A stretch of DNA of 64,000 nt from JBBBNV01 sp037137075 (GCF_037137075.1 NZ_JBBBNV010000009.1:62001-126000), one strand, 5' to 3'. Positions 16,785-25,532 are shown, counted from the first letter of the stretch. Numbers and translations: made by a program. The notes: generated from the letters alone by a model not told the origin.

Positions 16785-17462
16785 GTGACATACCGTATTT
16801 ATCTTGTAGAAGATGAAAAAAGCCTGAATCAAGTGCTTGCTACCTATTTGCAGCAGGAGGGCTGGCAGGTCCGGGCGTTTCTGGACGGCGAGTCGGCGCG
16901 GCAGGCGCTAAGCCAGCAGCCTGACTTGTGGATTCTGGATATTATGCTGCCGGATATTGACGGCTATCAGCTCATCCGCGAGATTAAAGCCGCCGCCCCG
17001 GAGGTGCCGGTTATTTTCATCTCCGCTCGGGATGCCGATCTAGACCGGGTCGTCGGGCTGGAGATGGGCAGCGACGACTATTTGCCCAAGCCGTTTCTGC
17101 CGCGGGAGCTCGTCATCCGGGCCCGTAATTTGCTAGAACGGGTTTACGGCAAAAGCATGCCCGCCGCTTCTCCGGGCACCGTGCTTGTCCCCCCTTACCG
17201 GATCGATTCGCAGCGCAGAATTGTGGAGCATGACGGACAGGCCATCGATCTGACCAGCAAAGAGTTCGAGCTGATCGCCTTTTTCGCCGCTCATACGGGG
17301 CAGGCCTTCTCCCGCGAGCAGCTGCTTCAGCAAATATGGGGGGAAGACTACTTCGGATCGGACCGGGTCGTTGATGACTTGATTCGCCGAATCCGTAAGA
17401 AGCTGCCTGATTTGCGGCTTGAAACGATGTACGGCTTTGGCTACCGTCTGGTGAAGCCATGA
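16785..17462 (+). CDS. cssR: Response regulator CssR (secretion stress)
   Basis: The 225-residue OmpR-family regulator starts TYRIYLVEDEKSLNQVL and has the CssR-like runs LWILDIMLPDIDGYQLI (Asp52) and PVIFISARDADLDRVVGLE, with a winged helix ending ETMYGFGYRLV. From memory these match Bacillus CssR closely. The start is GTG, ten bases after AAAGGAG. The stop overlaps the cssS start by 4 bp (ATGA). In Bacillus the pair activates htrA and htrB when misfolded exported proteins accumulate. Confidence 0.85.
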   Translation: MTYRIYLVEDEKSLNQVLATYLQQEGWQVRAFLDGESARQALSQQPDLWILDIMLPDIDGYQLIREIKAAAPEVPVIFISARDADLDRVVGLEMGSDDYLPKPFLPRELVIRARNLLERVYGKSMPAASPGTVLVPPYRIDSQRRIVEHDGQAIDLTSKEFELIAFFAAHTGQAFSREQLLQQIWGEDYFGSDRVVDDLIRRIRKKLPDLRLETMYGFGYRLVKP

Positions 17463-18970
17463 AAAATTTATCGTTGGCCTATCAAATCTGGATCGTCCTG
17501 GCCGGAATTACGGTCGGCATTTTTTTGCTGCTGCTGCTCATTATTCCCGTCACCCTGGGCAGCTTCTTCACCCGGGAAACCTTCGCGAACATTGAGCACG
17601 CGCAGATGAATGAATTCCCGAGAATTTCCGGCGAGCGCAGCATCGACCGCAACATCGACCGTTTTTTGCAGCAGCCCAGTATCGAAAAGGATCAGGAAAA
17701 TCAGAGCAATCGAACCGTATCCCACCTGCTGATGACCAGCGACGGGCGCGTCAATTTCCCCGGCCGGAATCTGCCGTCGAGCGTGATGCTGGATATCCGG
17801 GAGCAGGCGCTTCAGCAAAGCGAGGACAGCAAGCAGTACATCAGCAGCATAGATGGTAAAAAGCTCTATTATATCATCCGTCAAAATATTAGCTTTCAAG
17901 GGCAATCGGCCTACTTAATTTCTTACATGTGGGATACGTACCATGACCAAATGGTGCGCTCCCTAAACCGGCAGCTGATGCTTCTAATGGCGCTCGTTAC
18001 GCTAGTAAGCTGGCTGCCCTCGGTGTGGCTGGCCAAATACTTGTCCCGGCCGCTCGTCCGGCTGCAGGAGCACGTCAAGCAAATTGCTCACCGCAAATGG
18101 CATGATCCGATTCAGCTGAACCGGCAGGATGAATTCGGACAGCTCGCCTCCTCCATCGACCGGATGCGGGAGCAGCTTCGCCGCCAGGATGAAACCCAGC
18201 AGTCCCTGCTGCAGCACATTTCTCATGAGCTCAAAACGCCGGTGATGGTCATCCGCAGCTACGCACAGTCTATCCAGGACGGAATTTATCCCCGCGGCGA
18301 TTTGGCAAGCTCCGTTGAAGTCATCGATCATGAATCCCAGCGGCTTGAGAAACGGATTCGCGATTTGTTGTACTTGACGAAGCTGGACTATTTGTCCACA
18401 ACGCTGCTGCATTCCGAGGAATGGTTCGATTTGAGCGAGCTGGCGGTTCATGTCTCCGAACGGCTGCGCTGGCGCAGGCCTGAGCTGGAATGGAAGATGG
18501 ACCTGCCTCCGCTGCAAATACAAGGGGACCGGGAGCAGTGGCAGGTGGCACTGGAGAATTTGCTGGATAATCAAATGCGCTATGCCGTCAGCCGAATTGA
18601 GCTGTCCCTTGCGCCTAATGCTTCGCCAGCCATGGAGCATCCCCCCGCTTTGCCTGAGGCCGCTGCCCAGGCACAGCAATCAGGCAGTATGAGTGTCAAT
18701 GCAAGCCCCGCGGTTCCAGCAAATCCGAAGCTGCCCGCAACCACGGACGTGCCGTCCCTTCGAATCTGGAATGACGGCCCTCCCATCGATCCGGGCGTTA
18801 TGGAAAATTTGTTCCATCAGTTTCAAAAAGGCTACAAAGGAGAATTTGGCCTGGGCCTGGCCATCGTCCAGCGAATCGCGACCCTGCATGGATCAAGGGT
18901 ATGGGCTGAGAATGACCCTCAGGGCGTTTCCTTCTGGCTGCAGCTGCCCCGGCCCGTCAAAGGGAAGTAG
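17459..18970 (+). CDS. cssS: Sensor histidine kinase CssS
   Basis: The 503-residue kinase begins MKNLSLAYQIWIVLAGI, like CssS. It has two membrane helices (~10-35 and ~172-192) around an extracytoplasmic sensor, a HAMP region, His256 in LQHISHELKTPVMVIRSYAQ and an ATPase domain (N box ENLLDNQMRYA; G box GLGLAIV). Residues ~386-431 are a Pro/Ala-rich insert between the N box and the WNDGPPI motif, not usual for the family. Translation is coupled to cssR. Confidence 0.88.
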   Translation: MKNLSLAYQIWIVLAGITVGIFLLLLLIIPVTLGSFFTRETFANIEHAQMNEFPRISGERSIDRNIDRFLQQPSIEKDQENQSNRTVSHLLMTSDGRVNFPGRNLPSSVMLDIREQALQQSEDSKQYISSIDGKKLYYIIRQNISFQGQSAYLISYMWDTYHDQMVRSLNRQLMLLMALVTLVSWLPSVWLAKYLSRPLVRLQEHVKQIAHRKWHDPIQLNRQDEFGQLASSIDRMREQLRRQDETQQSLLQHISHELKTPVMVIRSYAQSIQDGIYPRGDLASSVEVIDHESQRLEKRIRDLLYLTKLDYLSTTLLHSEEWFDLSELAVHVSERLRWRRPELEWKMDLPPLQIQGDREQWQVALENLLDNQMRYAVSRIELSLAPNASPAMEHPPALPEAAAQAQQSGSMSVNASPAVPANPKLPATTDVPSLRIWNDGPPIDPGVMENLFHQFQKGYKGEFGLGLAIVQRIATLHGSRVWAENDPQGVSFWLQLPRPVKGK

Positions 18971-19330
18971 CCTGTAAACGGGGGCCATCCCATTCCAAGA
19001 AGCCCATTCCAAGGAGCCGGGTTGTTTCTTCTTACCTTCAATTGCTTGAACCGGAAAAATCCGGCGGTGCCGGGATTCCATTTCCCCAGGCCAACCGCCG
19101 GATGCTCTGCAGGCGCTGCCGTTGCATTTTTTCCCGCAAGTATCCAACTACCATCCTTACAGCACTACCTGATTATCAAGACAGGAAGCTCTCCGCACCT
19201 GCCTCCTCCGCGCCGAGCGTGGGGTTCGACCGACCGCCACGCAGTGTCGCAACAGGCGCTTGGGATTCGCGCGGGTTACTCTCACAAGCAGCGCTAATTT
19301 GCTGATGAAAATTCCACTTATCCGCTATGC
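18971..19330. other. Intergenic region without a recognisable gene
   Basis: Holds a degenerate copy of the dispersed repeat at 19221-19275. A plus frame near 19042-19190 contains RRMLCRRCRCIF, faintly like a zinc ribbon, but has no start signal. Confidence 0.4.
19221..19275 (+). repeat. Dispersed repeat, degenerate copy E
   Basis: TCGACCGACCGCC (19226-19238) is identical to the 5' part of copies A and D; the rest follows the repeat loosely, with gaps. Confidence 0.4.
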
Positions 19331-19529
19331 TCATGCTTCAGCCGGTAAATCAATAAGCATCCAGACGGCCTCTTCAGCCGCAGAAATATCAAGTGCCGTT
19401 TCCTCCGTAATGCGGGCCGAAATTCATATTAGCAGGGTCGTAATAATCCGCAAACGAGAAGCCGAAGCTGCTTTTTAGCCATCCATGATCGGCGCTATAA
19501 CGTTGTTCTGCCGGAAAAATACGAAGCAT
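19331..19529 (-). pseudogene. Pirin-family gene with large internal deletion
   Basis: The 5' end is intact: GGAGGAGATGCAGC precedes ATG 19529 and codes for the pirin N-terminus (ERx-like EQRYSADHGWLKS, FSFADYYDPANMNFG). After ~40 codons the sequence jumps to the pirin C-terminus, in another frame, reading ITEETALDISAAEEAVWMLI and DLPAEA-stop at 19331. Roughly 180 central codons expected for a ~230-residue pirin are gone, including most metal ligands. It lies 54 bp after the DoxX gene on the same strand, as if the second gene of that operon. Confidence 0.75.
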
Positions 19530-19583
19530 GCTGCATCTCCTCCTGTATTTGGCGCTTGCTCAACACTGCTCTGTCCTTTAAGC

Positions 19584-19982
19584 TTATTTGCTCAAAACCG
19601 CATCGAGAGAAAATTCCCCTGCACCCGTCAGGGCAACCGCCACCGCGATTGCGATAAGAACCAAATGATATTCTATCCCGTTTGCTGTCGACCACAGCCC
19701 GTTCTTACCATGCACCTTGATAATGGCGACCAGCATCGTTGCAATAATCGCAATGGCGCCGACTGTTGTCAGCAAGCCCGCCGCGAACAAGAGTCCGCCG
19801 ACAAGCTCAAGCAATCCGGCGATAACGGCCATAGCAACGCCCGGCTTAATGCCAATCGATTCGAAAAATCCGCCCGTCCCTTTCGGACCATAGCCGCCAA
19901 ACCACCCGAACAGCTTCTGTGCTCCGTGACCTACAAATAACAAACCAACTACCAACCGGACAATCAGTAACCCTAAACTCAT
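19584..19982 (-). CDS. DoxX-family membrane protein (MhqP/CatD-like)
   Basis: The 132-residue protein has about four transmembrane helices and the DoxX signature near the start (RLVVGLLFVGHGAQKLFGWFGG) with LLELVGGLLFAAGLLT following. In Bacillus, DoxX-like proteins MhqP and CatD are induced by quinones and related electrophiles. The start at 19982 is nine bases after GGAGG. A near-perfect promoter overlaps a palindrome resembling the MhqR operator (20040-20061). A broken pirin gene follows. Confidence 0.88.
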   Translation of the reverse strand: MSLGLLIVRLVVGLLFVGHGAQKLFGWFGGYGPKGTGGFFESIGIKPGVAMAVIAGLLELVGGLLFAAGLLTTVGAIAIIATMLVAIIKVHGKNGLWSTANGIEYHLVLIAIAVAVALTGAGEFSLDAVLSK

Positions 19983-20039
19983 TTGAATCATCCTCCCCAT
20001 TCATTTTATAAACCCTTAATTCAAGATATATGAATTTAA

Positions 20040-20061
20040 ATTATCTTGATTTCAAGATAAT
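20040..20061. promoter_or_regulatory. MhqR-like operator palindrome
   Basis: ATTATCTTGA-TT-TCAAGATAAT is a perfect 10-bp inverted repeat with 2-bp centre. Its core TATCTTGA/TCAAGATA resembles the MhqR box TATCTCGA/TCGAGATA. It touches the -10 and covers the start region of the DoxX promoter, a place for repression. A further half-site TCAAGATA lies at 20021-20028. Confidence 0.65.
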
Positions 20062-20088
20062 CATATTCTAAGCAATTCGTTTTGTCAA
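20060..20088 (-). promoter_or_regulatory. Promoter of the DoxX gene
   Basis: Minus-strand TTGACA (20083-20088), 17 bp, TATGAT (20060-20065). The rest of 20089-20356 holds no gene; a 13-bp direct repeat CAAGAAATCAAGA occurs at 20126 and 20140. Confidence 0.8.
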
Positions 20089-20356
20089 CACATGAAAATT
20101 ATATTCTTCCGGCCGAAATAAATAACAAGAAATCAAGATCAAGAAATCAAGAAACAGCTTGGGCAGCGGCACATGTCCGCTCATTTTCAATAAGGATGAA
20201 GAGAGGATTGTCATTGTCAGCCTCGATTCTTCTGGTTCTTCTGGTTCTTCTGTAATCCCCGAGTCCTTCCCTACGCTCATCTGTTAACATTTGTAACTTT
20301 TTTGCTTAAAAAACGTAATTAAGTTATTAAACTCTTGTCCAATGGAGGTAACCCGC

Positions 20357-22240
20357 TTGAAACGTAAAAAGAAACAGCAGCTAACTAAGAAAGCGACTCT
20401 TCTGGTGTTATCCTTAGCGGCGGCAACTTCCCTTTATGCTAGCCTGGCCTCAGCCGCGGATAACGCTGCTTCCGATCAGGGCAGCGCCCTGCATCAAGCG
20501 AGGAAGCCCGCAGCTGACATTCAATTAATTTTTGACGGAGTCCAGGTTGTTCTGCCTAAAGCCCCTCAGCTGATTGGCAACACGATGATGGTTACGGGCC
20601 CTTCCCTGCTGGACGGCTTCGGTTATCAATTAAAATGGGATTCGGAACGAGAGCAGCTGACCGCAACCCACTCGTCCAGACCGTCCCTAGTATTCCAGGC
20701 CGGCCGTAAAGCTGCGGAGGTAGACGGTCAGACGGGCCACGCCTTAATAGAAGCCCCATTTATGGATGAGGACGGGCTGCTCTGGATCCCGCTCCGGTTC
20801 GCTGCGGAAACTAGCGGAATGAAGGTATCATGGCAGACCGAGGATCGCATGGCGGTTGTCAAGGAGCCGAATCCGCTGCTTCAATTACGCATCAGCACCC
20901 GCGCCGACCAAGCCGTTACCGGCAATCCGGGCAAGCTGATGGATTACATACGGGCGGAGCAAAAAGCCGAAATTCAGCTTACGCTCATCCCGCCGTTGTA
21001 TTACCGTGATAAGACCAATCTCATGATTGCCGCAGGCGATCCGACCGATTTAATGCTGATTGAACAGCCGTTTCAATATAATGAAGAATTGTTCACTTCC
21101 TTTGCAACCGATCTGACCGGAATGCTGGAGCAGTTTCCGCGCCTCCAAGCGCTGGCGGCTGAAAGCTCCCCTTCGGCCCGTTCCATTGATGGAAGGCTCT
21201 ATGGCATTCCAAGACCTTATTCTCCCCATCAAAGCGCCTTTCCGGCTATCCGCAAGGATTGGCTCGATAAGCTGGGGCTCAAAGCGCCGGAGACGATGGA
21301 CGAGCTGTACAATGTGCTCGTCCGGTTCGTCAAGGACGATCCGGATGCCGACGGCAAGCACAATACAATCGGAATTACAGCCTTTACGAAGGGACAAGGA
21401 CTTGGTTCTTTATCCTGGGTGGAGCAGGCCTTCACAGGCAGCCCGGAGCGCTTCATGCTGAAAGACGGGCAAGTGATTGACACCGCTGTCGGCAGCGAGG
21501 AGCTGCAGGCGTTAAACTGGATATCCAAAGCGTACGCGGACGGGCTGATTGATAAAGAATTTGCCATTTCCCAAGAAAACCATGCGTTGGACAAAATCCA
21601 ACAGGGCCGGGTCGGGCTGGCCGCTATGTCACTGGAGCAGGCTGCGGAGGCTTCCACCTTGTCTGATCACGCTGCCGGCGGTTCTGCGCCTCTGTGGGTC
21701 CCGCTGGCCAAGCTACAGGCCGGCTCCAATTCACCGATTGCCCCTTGGAACAGCGAGGGCTCCGGCTTGTACATCATTCCCCGGACAGTTCCAACTGATA
21801 AGGCTGTGAAGCTCCTGGAATGGCTTGATCAGGGACTTGCCATGAGCGAGGCCGGAGCGTGGGAGCAAATTGACGGGCTGAATGAACAGGACCGTGTGAT
21901 GCTGGCTAATCTGTTCGGTCAGTCTACTCCGCTGGACGGCAGCACAGCCATAAACAAGCTGTCTTCCGCAGCCAAATCCGGCTACCAGTCGGCAGTCAAG
22001 CAGTGGAGCAGCGTGGACTACAGCCGCAGCAGCGTGCCTCAAGCGGCTCTGCAGCAGGTTTACCGGGACTATTCGGAGACTATCGGGAAGGTAGAAGAGC
22101 TCAAAATCAAATATATTCTTGGAAAGCTATCCCCGGCCGATTGGGAAAACCATATGAAAGCAATGACAAGCTCACAGGATTATAAATCCATGATGGAGAC
22201 TTTGAATTTGATAGTTAAAAATGAAAACCCAAATATATAA
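20357..22240 (+). CDS. Extracellular solute-binding protein with copper-amine-oxidase-N-like domain
   Basis: The 627-residue protein has a basic signal peptide (cleavage near ASLASA-A), then residues ~40-165 resembling the copper amine oxidase N-terminal domain that Paenibacillus places on many surface proteins (FDGVQVVLPKAPQLIGNTMM; LLWIPLRFAAETSG), then a family-1 type ABC solute-binding region (LMLIEQPFQYN, LYGIPRPYSP, WLDKLGLKAPETMDELYNVL). No lipobox and no ABC permeases adjoin it, so it may be a stand-alone binding or sensor protein. The start TTG follows TGGAGGT; an ATG five codons earlier overlaps that site. Confidence 0.82.
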   Translation: MKRKKKQQLTKKATLLVLSLAAATSLYASLASAADNAASDQGSALHQARKPAADIQLIFDGVQVVLPKAPQLIGNTMMVTGPSLLDGFGYQLKWDSEREQLTATHSSRPSLVFQAGRKAAEVDGQTGHALIEAPFMDEDGLLWIPLRFAAETSGMKVSWQTEDRMAVVKEPNPLLQLRISTRADQAVTGNPGKLMDYIRAEQKAEIQLTLIPPLYYRDKTNLMIAAGDPTDLMLIEQPFQYNEELFTSFATDLTGMLEQFPRLQALAAESSPSARSIDGRLYGIPRPYSPHQSAFPAIRKDWLDKLGLKAPETMDELYNVLVRFVKDDPDADGKHNTIGITAFTKGQGLGSLSWVEQAFTGSPERFMLKDGQVIDTAVGSEELQALNWISKAYADGLIDKEFAISQENHALDKIQQGRVGLAAMSLEQAAEASTLSDHAAGGSAPLWVPLAKLQAGSNSPIAPWNSEGSGLYIIPRTVPTDKAVKLLEWLDQGLAMSEAGAWEQIDGLNEQDRVMLANLFGQSTPLDGSTAINKLSSAAKSGYQSAVKQWSSVDYSRSSVPQAALQQVYRDYSETIGKVEELKIKYILGKLSPADWENHMKAMTSSQDYKSMMETLNLIVKNENPNI

Positions 22241-22285
22241 CATGCTATGTTATTTTTGTAATTTTAAATTACAATCAGGACGCAA

Positions 22286-22331
22286 AAATCCCGCATGTCG
22301 GCACACAGCCGGCAGCGGGATTTCTTTTTTT
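22286..22331 (+). terminator. Rho-independent terminator
   Basis: AAATCCCGC (22286-22294) pairs with GCGGGATTT (22315-22323), with an inner GTCGG/CCGGC, then a T-rich run. Confidence 0.85.
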
Positions 22332-22441
22332 CGACAATTCTCTACATGATTCATTTTAGCTTGCATTCAACAGCTGGAGGAAAACCTGTCTTGCTTCAGC
22401 TGGACTAGTCGGACTACTCCGATCCGTCAGAATACGCGGGC

Positions 22442-22476
22442 AAAAAGAAGACTGCGAACCAAAGTCCACAGTCTTC
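22442..22476 (-). terminator. Terminator of glnA
   Basis: On the minus strand GAAGACTG / CAGTCTTC (22469-22476, 22447-22454) followed by TTTTT. Confidence 0.8.
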
Positions 22477-22501
22477 CAGCAAGGTATAAGTTCGCTATCA
22501 A

Positions 22502-23926
22502 TTAGCAGTCGAAGTACAGGCCGTACTCGAATGGGTTGATGCGGATATTTACGGATTTTGCTTCCGCGCGTTTGAACTCGATGTAGTTGTTCAAGAAATC
22601 CTGGGAGAATACGCCGCCTTCAGTCAGGAACTCATGGTCAGCTTCCAAAGCGTCAAGCGCTGCATCCAGGTCTCTTGGAACGCTGCGGATTTCTTTTTTG
22701 TCTTCTTCCGGCAGGTCGTAAATGTTTTTGTCCAGCGGACCGTAGCCCAGTGCGCGAGGGTCCAGCTTTCTTTTGATACCGTCCAAACCAGCCATCAGCA
22801 TCGCTGCGAATGCCAGGTACGGGTTAGCTGTGGAATCCGGCGTACGGAACTCGATGCGGCAGCCTTTTGGCGAAACAGCGGCAATCGGAATACGGACTGC
22901 TGCGGAACGGTTACCTTTGGAGAATACGAGATTAACCGGTGCTTCGTAGCCAGGTACCAGACGTTTGAACGAGTTGGTGCTTGGGTTAGTGATAGCAATC
23001 AGGGCTGGAGCATGGTACAGAATACCGCCGATGTAGTGCAGAGCCAGCTCGCTCAGGTTAGCATATCCGTCTTTGTCATAGAACAAAGGCGTGTCGCCAT
23101 TGAAGATGGACATGTGAACGTGCATACCGCTACCGTTATCGCCAAACAGCGGTTTTGGCATGAAGGTTGCCACTTTGCCGTATTGACGGGCAGTATTATG
23201 AATGATGTATTTGTATTTCATCAGGTTATCGGCTGTTTTGGACAGTGTGTCGAAACGGAAGTTGATTTCGCCTTGACCGGCAGTAGCAACCTCGTGGTGG
23301 TGACGCTCAATGCGCAGGCCGGATTCCATCAGCAAACGACAGATTTCGCTGCGGATATCTTGTTGTGTATCCATCGGAGCAACAGGCACATAACCGCCTT
23401 TTACCGGAACCTTGAAGCCCAGGTTGCCGCCTTCTTCTTTACGGCCGCTGTTCCATGCAGCTTCTTCGGAATCTACTTCAAAGTACGCTTTGTTCATGCC
23501 GTTCTCAAAACGAACATCGTCGAAAATGAAGAACTCGGATTCAGGAGCGAAGAATGCAGTTGTACCAACGCCTGCTTTTTGCATATACTCTTCCGCTTTT
23601 TGAGCGATGCTGCGCGGATCACGATCGTAACGGCCGCCTTCTGGCGTATGGATGTTACACATAATGATCAGAGTCGGATGCGCGGTGAAAGGATCGATAT
23701 ATACGGATTCAGTGTCAGGCATCATAACCATGTCAGATTCTTCGATTCCGCGGAATCCCGGGATGGAGGAACCGTCAAAAGCAACGCCTGCAACGAAAGT
23801 ATCTTCATCAACTTCGGAGGCTGGAAGGCTGATATGTTGAGCTTTACCTGACAAACCTACAAAACGAAAATCCACCCACTCGATGTTTTTGTCTTTAATA
23901 AGTTGAAGTACGTTAGCAGCGGACAT
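22502..23926 (-). CDS. glnA: Glutamine synthetase, GSI-beta-like
   Basis: The 474-residue enzyme makes glutamine from glutamate, ammonia and ATP. All type-I motifs are present (FDGSS; APESEFFIFD; NGSGMHVHMS; RIEFRTPDS). It is longer than the 444-residue Bacillus GSI-alpha and carries KNIYDLPEED with Tyr403 where beta-type enzymes are adenylylated. At the place of the Bacillus feedback residue Arg62 it has Gly60 (GFRGIEESD), again like the beta type. No glnR gene is adjacent. AGGAGGAATT precedes the ATG. Confidence 0.96.
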   Translation of the reverse strand: MSAANVLQLIKDKNIEWVDFRFVGLSGKAQHISLPASEVDEDTFVAGVAFDGSSIPGFRGIEESDMVMMPDTESVYIDPFTAHPTLIIMCNIHTPEGGRYDRDPRSIAQKAEEYMQKAGVGTTAFFAPESEFFIFDDVRFENGMNKAYFEVDSEEAAWNSGRKEEGGNLGFKVPVKGGYVPVAPMDTQQDIRSEICRLLMESGLRIERHHHEVATAGQGEINFRFDTLSKTADNLMKYKYIIHNTARQYGKVATFMPKPLFGDNGSGMHVHMSIFNGDTPLFYDKDGYANLSELALHYIGGILYHAPALIAITNPSTNSFKRLVPGYEAPVNLVFSKGNRSAAVRIPIAAVSPKGCRIEFRTPDSTANPYLAFAAMLMAGLDGIKRKLDPRALGYGPLDKNIYDLPEEDKKEIRSVPRDLDAALDALEADHEFLTEGGVFSQDFLNNYIEFKRAEAKSVNIRINPFEYGLYFDC

Positions 23927-24008
23927 ATTATTTAATTCCTCCTAAATTCCGAACATTCTTCGTTCTCAGGACGAGAATTGTTCAAGTTTTTATTAATCAC
24001 ATGGTCAT

Positions 24009-24037
24009 ATTATAGAACGAGACCTATACCCCGTCAA
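24009..24037 (-). promoter_or_regulatory. Promoter of glnA
   Basis: Minus-strand TTGACG (24032-24037), 17 bp, TATAAT (24009-24014). Confidence 0.8.
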
Positions 24038-24065
24038 TACTTATGTGAGGTATTTTTTGTGGGGG

Positions 24066-24082
24066 TGTAAGCTATGCTCACA
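24066..24082. promoter_or_regulatory. GlnR/TnrA box upstream of glnA
   Basis: TGTAA-GCTATGC-TCACA matches the consensus TGTNA-N7-TNACA exactly and is extended to GGTGT ... ACACC. Its centre is about 72 bp upstream of the predicted glnA start site, upstream of the -35. Confidence 0.75.
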
Positions 24083-24152
24083 CCCTTAACAAAATGTTCA
24101 CGATTTGGCGCAGAAATTCGAGGAAATTCACCATTTTTCAATACCATACAGC

Positions 24153-24197
24153 AAAAAAATGAACTTGCCGACCCGCTTCTACAAGCGGACCGGCAAG
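24153..24197 (-). terminator. Terminator of aroF
   Basis: Minus-strand stem CTTGCCGGTCCGCTT / AAGCGGGTCGGCAAG, then TTCA and seven T. Confidence 0.82.
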
Positions 24198-24253
24198 CCT
24201 CTCCGTGGATTTACCTTATTAATTTTAACATATCGACAAGCTTTATGCACGTT

Positions 24254-25300
24254 CTAGGAAATGGAAACCGGCTCTTTCTTCGTATCGAAGGTTTTGCCGC
24301 ACAGCGGAGCCAGCTTCTCCAAATCCTGCATCAGCTTGGCGAACTGCTCCGGGAACAGCGATTGAACGCCGTCGCCGGTCATCGAATTGTCCGGGTCTGT
24401 ATGCATTTCTACGATAAGTCCGTCGGCGCCTGCGGCTACGGACGCTTTGCTCATCGGCTCTACCAGCTCGCGGCGGCCTGTGCCATGGCTGGGGTCCGAA
24501 ATGACCGGCAGGTGGCTGAGCGATTTGAGCACCGGAATGGCTGCAAGATCCAGAGTATTGCGCGTGTACGACTCAAACGTACGAATCCCGCGCTCGCAGA
24601 GCATAACGTTCGGATTTCCTCCAGCCAAAATGTACTCGGCCGCGCTCAGGAACTCTTCGTAGGTTGCGCTGAAGCCGCGCTTCAGAAGCACCGGACGGTT
24701 TGTTTGACCCAGCTTGCGCAGCAGGTCGAAGTTCTGCATGTTGCGTGTTCCGACCTGAAGGATGTCCGCGTATTCAGCGCATACATCAACATATTCCGGC
24801 GTCATCACCTCGGTAATCGTCAGAAGACCGTGCTTCTTGCCCGCTTGAGCCATCATCTCCAGACCTTCTACGCCGATGCCTTGGAAGCTGTAAGGGCCGG
24901 TGCGGGGCTTGAACGCGCCGCCGCGCAGCACCTGCGCACCGGCCGCCTTCACCAGACGGGCGATTTCGTCGATTTGCTCCGGCGATTCCACCGCGCAAGG
25001 TCCGCCCATGATGACGAGCTCGCCTCCGCCGATTTTGACACCGTTGATATCAATTACAGAATCCTCCGGATGGAAATCGCGGCTGGCCAGCTTGTAAGGC
25101 TTGGAGATCTTGATGACATTGTCAATGCCGCTCATCTGGCGGAGCTGCTCCGCCAGCTTCGGCTCAGCCTTGCCGATAATGCCGATTACCGTACGGTCTG
25201 TGCCGCGCGATACATGGGCCTGCACTCCGAATTTCTCAATATGATGGACAATCTCGGCGATACGCTCGTCAGTAATAGTGCTGGAAGTAATGGCGATCAT
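24254..25300 (-). CDS. aroF: 3-deoxy-7-phosphoheptulonate (DAHP) synthase, type I-beta
   Basis: The 348-residue enzyme condenses phosphoenolpyruvate with erythrose 4-phosphate, the first step to aromatic amino acids. Residues ~1-75 are a ferredoxin-like regulatory domain as in Thermotoga DAHP synthase; the barrel follows with GGPCAVES, LRGGAFKPRTGPYSFQG, LKRGFSATYEE and ISDPSHGTG. The start at 25300 follows AAGGGAG; a GTG three codons earlier abuts that site. An extended -10 TGATATAAT on the minus strand (25325-25333) is a plausible promoter. Confidence 0.95.
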   Translation of the reverse strand: MIAITSSTITDERIAEIVHHIEKFGVQAHVSRGTDRTVIGIIGKAEPKLAEQLRQMSGIDNVIKISKPYKLASRDFHPEDSVIDINGVKIGGGELVIMGGPCAVESPEQIDEIARLVKAAGAQVLRGGAFKPRTGPYSFQGIGVEGLEMMAQAGKKHGLLTITEVMTPEYVDVCAEYADILQVGTRNMQNFDLLRKLGQTNRPVLLKRGFSATYEEFLSAAEYILAGGNPNVMLCERGIRTFESYTRNTLDLAAIPVLKSLSHLPVISDPSHGTGRRELVEPMSKASVAAGADGLIVEMHTDPDNSMTGDGVQSLFPEQFAKLMQDLEKLAPLCGKTFDTKKEPVSIS

Positions 25301-25468
25301 GAAAAACACGCTCCCTTAAGGTTAATTATATCACTTGCATACTTAGACGCTTATCCGCTGCAACGCTTGTGTGCTTTTAAGCTTTTAATCACTAAAGTAT
25401 TTGTTGGGTTAATTATACCCGGCTCTCCGGCATGGGTCAAGATATTTTTTGGGGACTGCTGTTCTCGC

Positions 25469-25507
25469 AAAAAAGGCCTCCCGGAGCTTCGAGCTTCCGA
25501 GGGGCCT
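25469..25507 (-). terminator. Terminator after the ispH/DUF2062 genes
   Basis: Minus-strand stem AGGCCCCTCGGAAGCT / AGCTCCGGGAGGCCT and six T. Confidence 0.82.
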
Positions 25508-25532
25508 GATGAAACAGGATTCAACTATCGTC

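Noticed and set aside
19042..19190. RRMLCRRCRCIF frame as a zinc-ribbon protein
   Set aside because: No start signal and no further domain pattern; too weak to list as a gene.
20068..20280. Minus-strand 70-codon ORF upstream of the DoxX gene
   Set aside because: It covers the DoxX promoter and operator, lacks a ribosome site, and its EEPEEPEE part comes from a short TTCTTCTGG repeat.
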